Part shown: positions 33,226-44,372 of the stretch, in pieces | How the letters are laid out: every line of letters begins with the position of its first letter | How positions within the stretch are numbered: the stretch's first letter is position 1 | Assembly (NCBI GenBank): GCA_015061985.1 | Contig: SUVN01000009.1 | Location: 1 to 64,000 of the forward strand | Length of the DNA: 64,000 nt | Source of the DNA: Akkermansiaceae bacterium | GTDB taxonomy: Bacteria > Verrucomicrobiota > Verrucomicrobiia > Verrucomicrobiales > Akkermansiaceae | Direction of reading: 5' to 3' | Program-made: the position numbers and the translations under genes | Notes under the pieces: generated by a model | What the model saw: the letters and a program-made list of their open reading frames with translations, nothing else | What the model was told of the DNA's origin: nothing | Database searches by the model: none

Positions 33226-34059
33226 TTAATGACTGAATGGAATGTGAGTTAAAAAGTATGCATATTTATCCCAACTCAATGGATACCATATATGCAGGAA
33301 GATAATGGTTCCAATCAGTATGAGATAGGGGAGTGAGAAACAGAAAATATGTTTAATAATACGGAAGATGCTTTTGTTATTGTGAATGAAGTCCCATTCG
33401 CCAATGACACATCTTTTAATCATTTTTTTGTATCTGAGCGTTTCTTCTGCTGTATTGTTCTTGGCGTATTCAGTGTAGTTTTCTTCGTTGTCGAGGCTTA
33501 TATGCGGAAAGCTCTCGGGATGACTACGGCTGCGTAACATATAGCTGAGGCAATGTGAAAAAAGGGTAAACGTACTCAATTCGAAGATTTTAATTTTACC
33601 TGCCGGGCATACGGAGCTGTTGATATACAGAGGCTCGTAGGTAATTTCCCGTGTAAGTGAAATGCCAACATGAATACAAAATATCAAAAGAGCCCCCATC
33701 CATGCGTCACCCCATGTTGAAGTGGGATGGAAGGTTATGGCTACTAGTTGCATATAGAGTGCAAAGTGCAGGCTTGCTCTGAATATGGCTCCCGGTATAG
33801 TAGAGCAATCTTCATACTCGTCCAGAGTACCATTCAAGAGCAGGATGAATATCCATACCCCCAAATACCCCATCAGGAGAAGCGGAATCAGGCAGACGAG
33901 CCAGCTTTTGAATCCCGGTTCTATGCAATCTATACAGTGTGCCAACATGAACAGTATGTAACAGCCGTATACCGTATAGAAGAAATATAAAAGTATACGA
34001 TTGTTGATACGCGTTGCTTCCGTGACTTTTTCTATCTGTGTGAGAGCTTTGAGTATCAT
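33226..34059 (-). CDS. Polytopic membrane protein of unknown function
   Basis: The 277-aa protein has about six hydrophobic segments (YFFYTVYGCYILFMLAHCI, WLVCLIPLLLMGYLGVWIFILLL, ALYMQLVAITF, WMGALLIFCIHVGISL, FSLPYLILIGTIIFLHIWY). A hydrophilic loop near residues 185-235 is rich in Glu, Asn and Lys. The gene is distinctly AT-rich compared with its flanks. It is followed within 7 bases by the two small beta proteins. No conserved motif was recognised. Confidence 0.7.
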   Translation of the reverse strand: MILKALTQIEKVTEATRINNRILLYFFYTVYGCYILFMLAHCIDCIEPGFKSWLVCLIPLLLMGYLGVWIFILLLNGTLDEYEDCSTIPGAIFRASLHFALYMQLVAITFHPTSTWGDAWMGALLIFCIHVGISLTREITYEPLYINSSVCPAGKIKIFELSTFTLFSHCLSYMLRSRSHPESFPHISLDNEENYTEYAKNNTAEETLRYKKMIKRCVIGEWDFIHNNKSIFRIIKHIFCFSLPYLILIGTIIFLHIWYPLSWDKYAYFLTHIPFSH

Positions 34060-34103
34060 GTTACTGCATGGTGGAGGTGATGATGCATGGATGGAGTGTA
34101 GGT

Positions 34104-34421
34104 TTATTCAACCGAAGCTGCAGGCGCAGGAGCGTGGGTTTTGTTCTTTATGATAGCTCCCATTATTTTTCCGCCTTGGGTCAGATCCTGAAAGACGGCC
34201 ATAGAGATGGCAGCGATGAGCAGCCAGTAACAAGCTCTGGCGAGCGGTTTCAGCAAATCAAGTAAACTGACGTTGCTGCCGCCTTTCAATAGGCCCGGTA
34301 AGGAACACAAAAAGTTCCAGCCATTTGCCGAAAATAACCAGAAGATAAATTTAATAGGTACCAGAATGAAGCCCAATACGCCATAAACCAGGAGGTCTTT
34401 AATTAAGTTGTAGAGTCTCAT
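34104..34421 (-). CDS. Small membrane protein of unknown function
   Basis: The 105-aa protein (start MRLYNLIKDLLVYGVLGF) has two or three hydrophobic stretches (LLVYGVLGFILVPIKFIFWLF; ACYWLLIAAISMAVF) and a short Lys/Ala/Pro C-terminus. The ATG at 34421 is preferred over one eight codons upstream because the latter adds only a polar extension. It is the most upstream gene of the AT-rich island (about 32.6-34.5 kb). Function not recognised. Confidence 0.6.
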   Translation of the reverse strand: MRLYNLIKDLLVYGVLGFILVPIKFIFWLFSANGWNFLCSLPGLLKGGSNVSLLDLLKPLARACYWLLIAAISMAVFQDLTQGGKIMGAIIKNKTHAPAPAASVE

Positions 34422-34593
34422 AACGGTTGTCACTTTACTACACACTCTCTCGTGTTGTAAGTTAAAAATATCAAAAGGAGACTTAGAAAGGGCAAATTTG
34501 GATAAAAAATGCCACGAAAGCTGAGTAAAATGCGAAAAAAATGGTCGCTGAGAGGTTAATTACTACAACAAAACGGGCGCAAAGGGATGGGAA

Positions 34594-35694
34594 TTACCCT
34601 TTGTATTTCTCCAACCAGTCGCGGTAGAGGGTCGGGTTGATTTCGCTGGGGCGGATTTCGGCGCGGTTGCTCCAGAAGACGGCGGTGTGGAGGATGGGGA
34701 TACCGCAGGCTGCAAGGTGAGAATCAATCGCGGCTTTGTGTGCCAGTACTTCCTCGCGGGTGGGGGAGTGGACAACGCCCATTATCTGCGCTCCGCCAAA
34801 GACGGCCCCGCCGCTGCGCCAGTAGCAGTGGGTCATGCAGATGTGACGCCCGCATTCTGCTCCGGCGCGTTCTTCCAGGCCCTCCGGCACGGCCCAGTGG
34901 AAGAGCCCGGCGGCACCGGTTCCGGCGCGGCGGTTGCGGGGGGCTGTGTGATCCAGGAAGGTGGCAAAACGACCGATGACTTTGCGGGCATCCAGAGCGG
35001 AGGCAATATCACAGTAACGCTGCTCACTCATGCCGAGGGCGGCGGCGCGCCCGGCCCAGGGCGTGGGGCAGATTTCTTCCGGGCTCAGGCTCTCCTTGAG
35101 GCTGAGCAGCACCTGCCATTCCTCCGGGTTCAGGACGGGGTGCTGCGGCACCTGCATGGTGGGCGGCTCCGGCAGCTTGTCACCGGGTTGAAGTCCGGCG
35201 CGGCGGGTGTGGCCCACGGCCAGAGCAAACATGCCTACTACGGGCAGGGGCACGCAGTCCGTTGCGCCGATGGCGCGGGAGAGGATGGCGCAGTGCTCCT
35301 GCATGGAGCCATAGCCGGTGGGTACTTTCAGTGTAGTCCAGAGGCGGTAATCGGCTCCGGGTGCGGTGGAATGCTCGCTGCTGCGGAGGACGACATGCCC
35401 GGTGAAAGGGTCGTTGTCCCGCAGCCAGGTGTAGGCGCTTTCCAGTTTTTTTTCCGGGACTTTCCAGGCAATGAGGGCACCTTCTGCCAGGCTGGTGGAG
35501 AGGAGTGTCTGCCGTACTCGGCGAATGGTGCCGGCGGCAAGCATGGCGCGGAGGCGCTCCATGACCAGCGGGGCAGCCACGCCTGAAAGCCGAGCAATCT
35601 CATTGAAAGGCCGCGCATGAAACCCGGTGACGCGGTCCTCTGCCACGCAGAGGATGCGGCGATTGATGGGGTCATCGCAGGCGGAGGGAATCAT
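34594..35694 (-). CDS. Siroheme decarboxylase-like fused protein (AhbA-AhbB / NirDL type)
   Basis: The 366-aa protein has two AsnC/Lrp-like modules in tandem. Each has a winged helix (~8-60, ARPFNEIARLSGV…MERLRAMLAAGTIRRV; and ~190-245) followed by a ligand-type alpha/beta domain. The second module has HICMTHCYWR and an IMGVVHSPTREEV segment, matching the V-S-H-C-Y-x-R and a-M-i-H blocks of AhbB/NirD-type siroheme decarboxylases. In that family AhbA and AhbB convert siroheme to didecarboxysiroheme. An Lrp-like regulator is the alternative. Its ATG overlaps the ispE stop (35691-35694), so it is translationally coupled. Confidence 0.7.
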   Translation of the reverse strand: MIPSACDDPINRRILCVAEDRVTGFHARPFNEIARLSGVAAPLVMERLRAMLAAGTIRRVRQTLLSTSLAEGALIAWKVPEKKLESAYTWLRDNDPFTGHVVLRSSEHSTAPGADYRLWTTLKVPTGYGSMQEHCAILSRAIGATDCVPLPVVGMFALAVGHTRRAGLQPGDKLPEPPTMQVPQHPVLNPEEWQVLLSLKESLSPEEICPTPWAGRAAALGMSEQRYCDIASALDARKVIGRFATFLDHTAPRNRRAGTGAAGLFHWAVPEGLEERAGAECGRHICMTHCYWRSGGAVFGGAQIMGVVHSPTREEVLAHKAAIDSHLAACGIPILHTAVFWSNRAEIRPSEINPTLYRDWLEKYKG

Positions 35695-36533
35695 TGAGGG
35701 TTGACGGTGCCGCAGTGGGTGAAGAGTGAGTCGCCGAACTCTGCGCGGGCGAGGGTGGCGATAGCCTGTGCCTGCTCCGGGGTTTCCGTGAGGGCAAAGA
35801 GGGAGGAACCGGAACCGCTCATGAGCGCTACACGCACGCCCTCTTGTTGCAACAGCCACATCTTCATGATACCCAGAATGGGGAATTTGGCAAAGACGGG
35901 GCGCTCCAGCTCGTTGATGAAGGTGATTCCATCCACTTTCTGGGCACCGTAATTGACGCTTTTGAAGCGTTTGGAGCAGGTGAGGGCCTTGTAGGCAGAG
36001 GGGGTGGAGACACCGAATTGCGGTTTGATGAGCACCAGGGGGCTGCTCCAGCCGGCCAGTTCCGGAACCGGTTTGACGATTTCTCCTCGTCCGGTGCAGC
36101 GGCTGATGACCGGGTTGAGGAAGAAGTTTACATCGCTCCCCAGATTGGCGGCCATGGCACCCAGCTCTTCCATATCGTAGTTGGTGCCGATGATTTCGTT
36201 GACTGCCTTGAGGGTGATGGCGGCATCCGCAGAGCCGCCGCCCAGCCCTGCGCCGTGGGGGATGCGCTTGGTGAGGGTGATGCGCTGTTTGGCTTTGCGG
36301 CCATAGGATTTTTCAAACTCGCGGATGGCCTTGATGACCAGGTTACTCTCGTCCGTCGGCACTCCGGGAGTATCGCAGAGCAGGGTAGTGGTGCGCGAGT
36401 TGTGGAAGTCCAGCTGGTCATAGAGGTCAATGGCTGCCATCAGGATATCCACATTATGGTATCCGTCCTCGCGAAGCTTGCTTTGAACACGCAGGGAGAG
36501 ATTGATTTTTGCCGGGGCTGTGTACGTGGTCAT
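35691..36533 (-). CDS. ispE: 4-diphosphocytidyl-2-C-methyl-D-erythritol kinase
   Basis: The 280-aa GHMP kinase of the MEP isoprenoid pathway phosphorylates the 2-hydroxyl of CDP-ME. It shows TYTAPAKINLSLRV with the Lys/Asn contacts, the GDGYHN-like REDGYHNVDILM block and the ATP-binding loop PHGAGLGGGSADAAITL. The C-terminal LMSGSGSSLFAL loop completes the site. Length is normal. It is the first gene of a two-gene unit with the siroheme-decarboxylase-like protein, and a strong promoter ends 6 bases before its ATG. Confidence 0.95.
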   Translation of the reverse strand: MTTYTAPAKINLSLRVQSKLREDGYHNVDILMAAIDLYDQLDFHNSRTTTLLCDTPGVPTDESNLVIKAIREFEKSYGRKAKQRITLTKRIPHGAGLGGGSADAAITLKAVNEIIGTNYDMEELGAMAANLGSDVNFFLNPVISRCTGRGEIVKPVPELAGWSSPLVLIKPQFGVSTPSAYKALTCSKRFKSVNYGAQKVDGITFINELERPVFAKFPILGIMKMWLLQQEGVRVALMSGSGSSLFALTETPEQAQAIATLARAEFGDSLFTHCGTVNPQ

Positions 36534-36539
36534 GGCTGT

Positions 36540-36568
36540 ATATTACACGATTTTCTGCCGCCCGTCAA
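36540..36568 (-). promoter_or_regulatory. Promoter of ispE
   Basis: TTGACG (36563-36568), a 17-bp spacer and TAATAT (36540-36545), read leftward. The -10 ends 6 bases before the ATG, so transcription should begin at or next to the start codon. Confidence 0.7.
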
Positions 36569-36590
36569 TCACCTGTCGCGTAAGTGACAG

Positions 36591-36632
36591 AAACACACCG
36601 CCGGACGCGGGGAGCGGTCTGACGGTGTGTTT
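36591..36632 (-). terminator. Terminator of clpB
   Basis: AAACACACCG / CGGTGTGTTT arms enclose a GC-rich loop. The hairpin lies 15 bases beyond the clpB stop, between clpB and ispE. Confidence 0.7.
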
Positions 36633-36646
36633 GCTGTTCAGGTTCT

Positions 36647-39223
<2,577 letters not shown>

Positions 39224-39385
39224 GCCGTGTTGACGCACACTCTCCCGATAATGTTCAAAAATAATTATGCGAAGTTGTTATTTTATTCAATCTCTGGCAG
39301 GGTAAACACATTTGAGAAGAGTCATGCGCTTTCGAGAGTTTTTTTCCGACTAAGCGGCTCATTTGATAAAATGCAGGTTTCCGAT

Positions 39386-40060
39386 GTGTGCCTTTGTGCG
39401 GGATGAGCGCCTGTTGAAGATTCGTCGATGGTAACGCTTCATCCATTCGGACATGCGGTTGATATCGTTTTGAGTGAGCGTATCGAATGATGTTTTCTTG
39501 GGTAATATGCACCGTGATTAAATGGTCTGCATTCTCGTTACTACCTCGTTCAAACGATGAAAATGGATGAGCGCAATAAAGTTTGGTTCCGTAGGCCTTA
39601 TTAAATAATGACTTCTCTGGGGATTGGGAATTAAGAAATTCGGAACCATTATCGCAAGTGATGCTTTTGAATGTTTATCTGAAAAATCATGCTTCATACT
39701 GTCGCTCCATCTTGTTAAGTGTCTGGATAACGCTTTTTTGACTCTTATCTTTCAGCAAAATAATGTGTTCATCGAGAGTTTTTCGTTCCGTAAGCACCAG
39801 AAGAACCTTTCTCCCCCTTTTGCACCTACAACCAGATCCATTTCCCAATGCCCGGCTTCATTCCTCTCGTTTATTTCAGTTGGTCGCTTCTCTATACTAT
39901 CGCCCTTAACATTGTTGTGTGCCAGTCTAGCCGAGCTTGATTTCTTGCCTTTGTTTTCCATAGGAAGCAGCTCACCTGTTATATGATAGTTGTATTGATG
40001 AATGTAGTTGTAAAGTCTTCGAGAGGAGAAGTTGATGTTGAGCCTTTCTCTGCGTGCCAT
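39386..40060 (-). pseudogene. Frameshifted IS30-family transposase
   Basis: Read leftward, the first piece (39752-40060) contains SSARLAHNNVKGDSIEKRP and GHWEMDLVVGAKGGERFF, the first catalytic Asp block. After a frame change comes ITCDNGSEFLNSQSPEKSLFN (second Asp region), then AHPFSSFERGSNENAD. A further shift leads to LPKKTSFDTLTQND…SEWMKRYHRR. At least two frameshifts and the lost N-terminus make it inactive. The element probably extended to an IS30-like end near 40392-40420. It is more AT-rich than its neighbours and separates clpB from fabG. Confidence 0.85.
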
Positions 40061-40433
40061 CTAAACGGCTTCGTAATGAGATAATTTATCGACCGTCATA
40101 AGCTAGCATAATATTTTAGCTTCTTTGGAATACCAAGAAAGTTTCAGGTAAGGTTCCCCGGCTTCACTATTGCGAGTATAGTCATCCAGAGCACGTCCTT
40201 ATCGTTAAGTGTTGTTTGTAGCTAGCTTGATAGGCATTATGCCTCCTACAACACTGAAAGCGCCTCTTTTTTGATTCATCGCGGCATACGGGGGAGTGAC
40301 TCATTGCCTTCCTTCTCCCGCACCCCCATCCAGGCTAGGGCAGCTTGGGCCCCTTCGGTGACAATTTAGGGGATTTTCGGTGTCGCATTTGATTTTGCAA
40401 CTCGCAAAATGAACCGCAGACATCAAATAATTC
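40061..40433. other. Degenerate DNA upstream of the IS30 remnant
   Basis: No intact gene. Read leftward there is a good ribosome-binding site and ATG near 40231-40245 (GTAGGAGGCATAATG), but the frame stops after ten codons. This is consistent with the decayed 5' part of the insertion element or adjacent mobile DNA. Confidence 0.45.
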
Positions 40434-40462
40434 TTGCCTAAGCTCTAGCTTTTCGCTAGAAT
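40434..40462 (+). promoter_or_regulatory. Promoter of fabG
   Basis: TTGCCT (40434-40439), a 17-bp spacer and TAGAAT (40457-40462). The -10 ends 9 bases before the ATG; a leaderless or near-leaderless mRNA is predicted. Confidence 0.7.
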
Positions 40463-40471
40463 GCAACTGTT

Positions 40472-41218
40472 ATGAATAGACTTGCAGGCAAAACAGCAGT
40501 TGTTACTGGTGCCGGACGCGGCATCGGTCAGTCCGTCGCACAGCGTTTCGCCGCTGAAGGTGCCAAGGTGATTCTCATTTCCCGCAATCCCGCTTCCTGC
40601 GGTAATGCAGCTGATGTCATCAATGCCGAATACCCCGGCAGCTGCAAGGCTTTTCCCTGTGATGTAGCAGATGCCGGCGCTGTGGAAAACTGCGTCAAGG
40701 AAATCCTCGCGGAATACACCACCATCGACATTTTGGTAAACAACGCCGGCATTACCAAAGACGGCCTGCTCATGCGCATGAAGGAAAGCGACTGGGATGC
40801 CGTCATTACCACCAACCTCAAGAGCGTATTCCTCTTTGTGAAAGCGTTCCAGCGCACACTTATGAAGAGTCCGGCAGGCCGCATCATCAACCTTAGCTCC
40901 ATCGTCGGTATGACCGGCAATGTGGGGCAGGCCAATTACGCTGCTTCCAAGGCTGGTGTCATTGGCTTCACCAAGTCCATGGCTCAGGAAATCGCCAGCC
41001 GAAAGGTCACGGTCAACGCGATTGCCCCCGGCTTCATTGCCACGGATATGACCGATGCCATCCCTGAGAAGGCCAAGGAAGCCATGCTGGCACGTATCCC
41101 CTTGGGTGACCTGGGCAAACCGGAAGATATCGCTAACTGTGCCCTTTTCCTCGCCTCCGATGAAGCCCGTTACATCACTGGCCAAGTCATCGTCTGTGAT
41201 GGCGGCATGACGATGTAA
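40472..41218 (+). CDS. fabG: 3-oxoacyl-ACP reductase
   Basis: A 248-aa short-chain dehydrogenase/reductase that reduces 3-ketoacyl-ACP in fatty-acid elongation. It has the NADP-binding VTGAGRGIGQSVA (Gly-rich, ~11-23), NNAG at ~90-93, catalytic Asn near 115, Ser142/143 (INLSSI), Tyr156 and Lys160 (YAASK). The C-terminal ITGQVIVCDGGMTM matches FabG closely. It stands alone without acpP or fabD nearby, flanked by IS debris and a strong terminator. Confidence 0.92.
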   Translation: MNRLAGKTAVVTGAGRGIGQSVAQRFAAEGAKVILISRNPASCGNAADVINAEYPGSCKAFPCDVADAGAVENCVKEILAEYTTIDILVNNAGITKDGLLMRMKESDWDAVITTNLKSVFLFVKAFQRTLMKSPAGRIINLSSIVGMTGNVGQANYAASKAGVIGFTKSMAQEIASRKVTVNAIAPGFIATDMTDAIPEKAKEAMLARIPLGDLGKPEDIANCALFLASDEARYITGQVIVCDGGMTM

Positions 41219-41238
41219 GGTTTTTTTTCTGAAAATTC

Positions 41239-41273
41239 AACAGGCGGTTCATGTTCTACGTGAACCGCCTGTT
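41239..41273. terminator. Bidirectional terminator between fabG and the glycosyltransferase gene
   Basis: A perfect 13-bp stem, AACAGGCGGTTCA / TGAACCGCCTGTT, with a 9-nt loop between convergent genes. Confidence 0.85.
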
Positions 41274-41298
41274 ACTATTTCTCTTCGTTAGCACCTGC

Positions 41299-42174
41299 TC
41301 AGCGCAGAGGTCTCCAAATGCATGTCGGTTTTTCCACTACCTGAATCGACCTTGACTCCTCATCCTCCTGATAAATGGCAAGCTCTTTGGGCGGTGAGCA
41401 AAACCAATCCACTATGCGCCGGGTAAAATTAATGGCGCGCCGTACCAATCCTGTTGTCATCGTGGCGATTTTCGGTAATTTAGCACAATATCGTTCGAAA
41501 TCTGTTTCCGTTGCCGACGTCCAGCCCAGATTTTTACCAGTCATAGCATAAGCAGATGTCAGCAACTCCGTACGCACACACACGCGAGGTGCAGTCTTCA
41601 TGATATCACTGAAAAATACTAAATCGCCGATAGCCTTGTAAGAAGCATCAAAACGCACACCGTGTTTTCTGAAAGTAGCCGCCTGATGAAAACAGCTGCA
41701 GGTAATAATCTCACAAACCGTCAAACTGCTCCATGAATGAGGACGAACTGGGCGTCGATGACAGTGATAACTTCCATCCGGATTCAAAACGATAAATGAC
41801 CCCAATACTATATCTGTATCAACTCGCCCAGCATACACCTCTGCCACCTGCCGCAATGCTTCCGGCAGATACTGCTCATCAGAATTCAGATGCGCCGTAA
41901 CGTCAGCATCCTCCGGCATTTTATCCCACGCATGATTTAAGGCATCGTACATCCCCTTATCCGGGCAACTTTCGTAAGTAAAGAGATAGCCGGGAGAATT
42001 CAGATGCTTTCTCTGCCATTCGGACAGCCATTCCTGCGTTCCATCCTTCGAAGCACCATCCTGCACGTGATGATGAACCTCCACCCCTTCCCCGATCTGA
42101 TCGGCAACGGAACGAATCGCCCGTTTCAGCCAGGCAAGCGAGTTATATGTCGGTGTAACAATATAAAATTTCAT
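41299..42174 (-). CDS. Family 2 glycosyltransferase
   Basis: The 291-aa protein opens with the GT-A fold signature FYIVTPTYNSLAWLKRAIRSV. VQDGASKDGT follows, then the donor/metal region DVTAHLNSDEQYLPEAL, where NSD is the DxD-like motif. The KGMYDALNHAW block is typical of GT2 enzymes that modify surface polysaccharide. The acceptor and sugar cannot be deduced. It is a lone gene without a polysaccharide cluster. The C-terminal ~60 residues are basic and may contact the membrane. Confidence 0.88.
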   Translation of the reverse strand: MKFYIVTPTYNSLAWLKRAIRSVADQIGEGVEVHHHVQDGASKDGTQEWLSEWQRKHLNSPGYLFTYESCPDKGMYDALNHAWDKMPEDADVTAHLNSDEQYLPEALRQVAEVYAGRVDTDIVLGSFIVLNPDGSYHCHRRPVRPHSWSSLTVCEIITCSCFHQAATFRKHGVRFDASYKAIGDLVFFSDIMKTAPRVCVRTELLTSAYAMTGKNLGWTSATETDFERYCAKLPKIATMTTGLVRRAINFTRRIVDWFCSPPKELAIYQEDEESRSIQVVEKPTCIWRPLR

Positions 42175-42183
42175 GTCTACTTT

Positions 42184-42212
42184 TTTCTATCATACACGGC
42201 TCGTTTTGGCAA
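42184..42212 (-). promoter_or_regulatory. Promoter of the glycosyltransferase gene
   Basis: TTGCCA (42207-42212), a 17-bp spacer and TAGAAA (42184-42189), read leftward. The -10 ends 9 bases before the ATG. Confidence 0.55.
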
Positions 42213-42323
42213 GACTTTTACCCGAGGTTACAGGGCAAATGCCGTCGCTGTCCAAAAAGGATTCCAATCTGTCGTGAAAATGTTTGGGATACATGAGTTC
42301 GTTGTAACCGATAAAGAAAAGTC

Positions 42324-42351
42324 TTTACCTGTGCGGAGGGCGTGCTACAAT
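42324..42351 (+). promoter_or_regulatory. Promoter of the 42361 exported-protein gene
   Basis: TTTACC (42324-42329), a 16-bp spacer and TACAAT (42346-42351). The -10 ends 9 bases before the ATG. Confidence 0.55.
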
Positions 42352-42360
42352 AGTGACGCT

Positions 42361-44307
42361 ATGAAGACAAGTACCCTTTTGATGATGGCGGCAGGTGCGC
42401 TCCCGGTGTGGGGGCAGACTGCTGCACCTGTGGAGATGCCCACTGCTGAGACGGCTGTGCTGCTGGCTCCTCCTGCTTGTGAGGTCATGACGCCGGAGCA
42501 GAAAGCTGCTCTGCTGCCGGCGGCGGCTTTGCTCCCGGCAGACACGGATTCGTTTATGGTGCTCAGCAATGTGGGGCGGGTGCTGAAGCGTTTCGATTTG
42601 GACTCATCGGCAGAGTTGGCTGCCATCAGCGGGATAGAGAGCGTGGCGGTCGGTATTTCCGACGAGGCGGTGGCGCTGTTGCAGGCGCTGGTGAACCAAA
42701 TGGGGCAGGGGCAGATGCTCGCCGGCACGAATGTGCTGATGGCAGAGGCATGGAAAGAACGCGCCACGGAACCGGTGAAGGCGGTGATTCAGGAACTGCT
42801 TGATGCCGGAAAGAATGCAACGGAGCAGAAGATGCAGAACCTGGCGCAGCAGGTGGCGGTGAAGCCGGTGTATTTCGCGGTGACGGTGAAGCCGGATACG
42901 CTTCCGTCTATGCAGATGATGGTTGGTATGCTCGCGGGGCAGCTCTCGCAGGGTGATTTGCGGAATGTGGTGGAGTGCAACGGATTCAAGGGTGTCAAGC
43001 TGCCGGAGTTCCCGATTTCTCTGTCAGATGGTGCGGAGAGGAAGCTGGATTCCTACCTCATGTACCGCCTGCAGGGCAATACGCTTCTGGTGGTGCTGTG
43101 CGGTGATCCGACGCAGGCCAAGGCTCCTGCCAATGCGGAAGAATCCGTGCTGGGCAGAGCAGAGCTGCTCAATTCCCGCCTCAGCAAAAAATCGGTGGCG
43201 GTGATATCGACTTCTGCTGCTTTCAATAATATCTGGGGCGCCACCCCGGATATGGATAATGCGGTGAGCTTTGTTGCTTCCGTGTTCCGTAAGCTGGCGG
43301 CCGGCAGTCCGGCGTTCGGGCGTTCCGGCGTATATGCGGCAGAGGGGGTTGAGTTCCTGAAGCAACAGATGAACCTGCTGAATCCGAATTCCGATTCTGC
43401 CTCGCAGTTGTACGTCTGGCTCGACCAATCGCTTCATCTGGAAATGGTGCAGGATGCCGCCGGGCTGAAGTATGCCCCTGCCACCATGAAGCAGCCTGCC
43501 CAGCTGGTCAACCCCGATGTGGCTTTCTATCTGGAAAGTGCCCCGGTTATCGGATTCCCGCAGCTCGATTTGCCCGGTATTCTGGGGGCTGCCGGAGCCG
43601 TGGCCGGCGCTGTGGTGCAGACATTTGAGGAGCCGTATCGCGCCAAGCGGCAGGCAGAGCTGGATAAGGCCTTGAGCTACCGCTCAGATGTGCTGGCGCT
43701 GGCAGATGCTGTTACCACGCTGGGCAGTGGTCTCACCGGCAGCAGCACGGTGGTGGTGACCGTTTCCGCCGCCACGCAGGGGGTGGAGGCCGCATGGTAC
43801 TCTCCCGTGAGCAACCGTGCTGCATTGGCAGATGCCTGGCAGCAGATGATGGCAATCGGAGAGCGCATGCAGGCGCGCGCCGGTAAGAGCGGTAAGTGTG
43901 TGCAGCCCGCACCTGTGGAGATGGGCGATGCCACCGTATATACCGTGGATATCCCGTCCGCGTGTTCATGCCCTCTTGCCGGGATGACTCCGGGAGTGCT
44001 GGTCAGCAACACCGATTTTGTGCTGGGGACTTCTCCTGCCTTCAATGAGTCTCTGCTGTCCACGGCTACCGGTACCATGCCGCTGCCCGGCTGTGTGATG
44101 CAGCTGCGGATGCTTCCTGCCGCCACGGCATTCAGCCGCTTGGCCGCAGAGGCGGAAAAGGCCGGAAAGGCAGATGAAGCCGCCGGGCTGCGCGAGATGG
44201 GGAAGATGTTCCGCTCTGCATCGTCTGTCATTGAACGCATCGTGAGCGGCTCCATTATCCTGAATAATCGTTTCCACACACGAGTGGACGTTATGCTGAA
44301 GAAATAA
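42361..44307 (+). CDS. Large exported protein of unknown function
   Basis: The 648-aa protein has signal peptide MKTSTLLMMAAGALPVWGQ. The mature chain begins with a Pro/Ala/Glu-rich stretch and continues as a mixed alpha/beta domain with recurrent LPADTDSFMVLSNVG- and VAVISTSAAFNNIWG-like segments. It ends in a region with few Cys residues (SACSCPLAGMTPGVLV). The overall pattern resembles exported proteins with a DUF3352-like character, but I cannot confirm that. The next gene follows after 65 bases and a hairpin. Confidence 0.75.
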   Translation: MKTSTLLMMAAGALPVWGQTAAPVEMPTAETAVLLAPPACEVMTPEQKAALLPAAALLPADTDSFMVLSNVGRVLKRFDLDSSAELAAISGIESVAVGISDEAVALLQALVNQMGQGQMLAGTNVLMAEAWKERATEPVKAVIQELLDAGKNATEQKMQNLAQQVAVKPVYFAVTVKPDTLPSMQMMVGMLAGQLSQGDLRNVVECNGFKGVKLPEFPISLSDGAERKLDSYLMYRLQGNTLLVVLCGDPTQAKAPANAEESVLGRAELLNSRLSKKSVAVISTSAAFNNIWGATPDMDNAVSFVASVFRKLAAGSPAFGRSGVYAAEGVEFLKQQMNLLNPNSDSASQLYVWLDQSLHLEMVQDAAGLKYAPATMKQPAQLVNPDVAFYLESAPVIGFPQLDLPGILGAAGAVAGAVVQTFEEPYRAKRQAELDKALSYRSDVLALADAVTTLGSGLTGSSTVVVTVSAATQGVEAAWYSPVSNRAALADAWQQMMAIGERMQARAGKSGKCVQPAPVEMGDATVYTVDIPSACSCPLAGMTPGVLVSNTDFVLGTSPAFNESLLSTATGTMPLPGCVMQLRMLPAATAFSRLAAEAEKAGKADEAAGLREMGKMFRSASSVIERIVSGSIILNNRFHTRVDVMLKK

Positions 44308-44319
44308 CATCATTCGTCG

Positions 44320-44356
44320 GCACCTGCCTGATGCCCGGGCAGGTGCTGACCGCTTT
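44320..44356 (+). terminator. Hairpin between the exported-protein and ankyrin genes
   Basis: GCACCTGCC / GGCAGGTGC with a 9-nt loop, then TGACCGCTTTTT. It may be a terminator or attenuator. Confidence 0.5.
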
Positions 44357-44372
44357 TTCCCATCTGCCTGTT

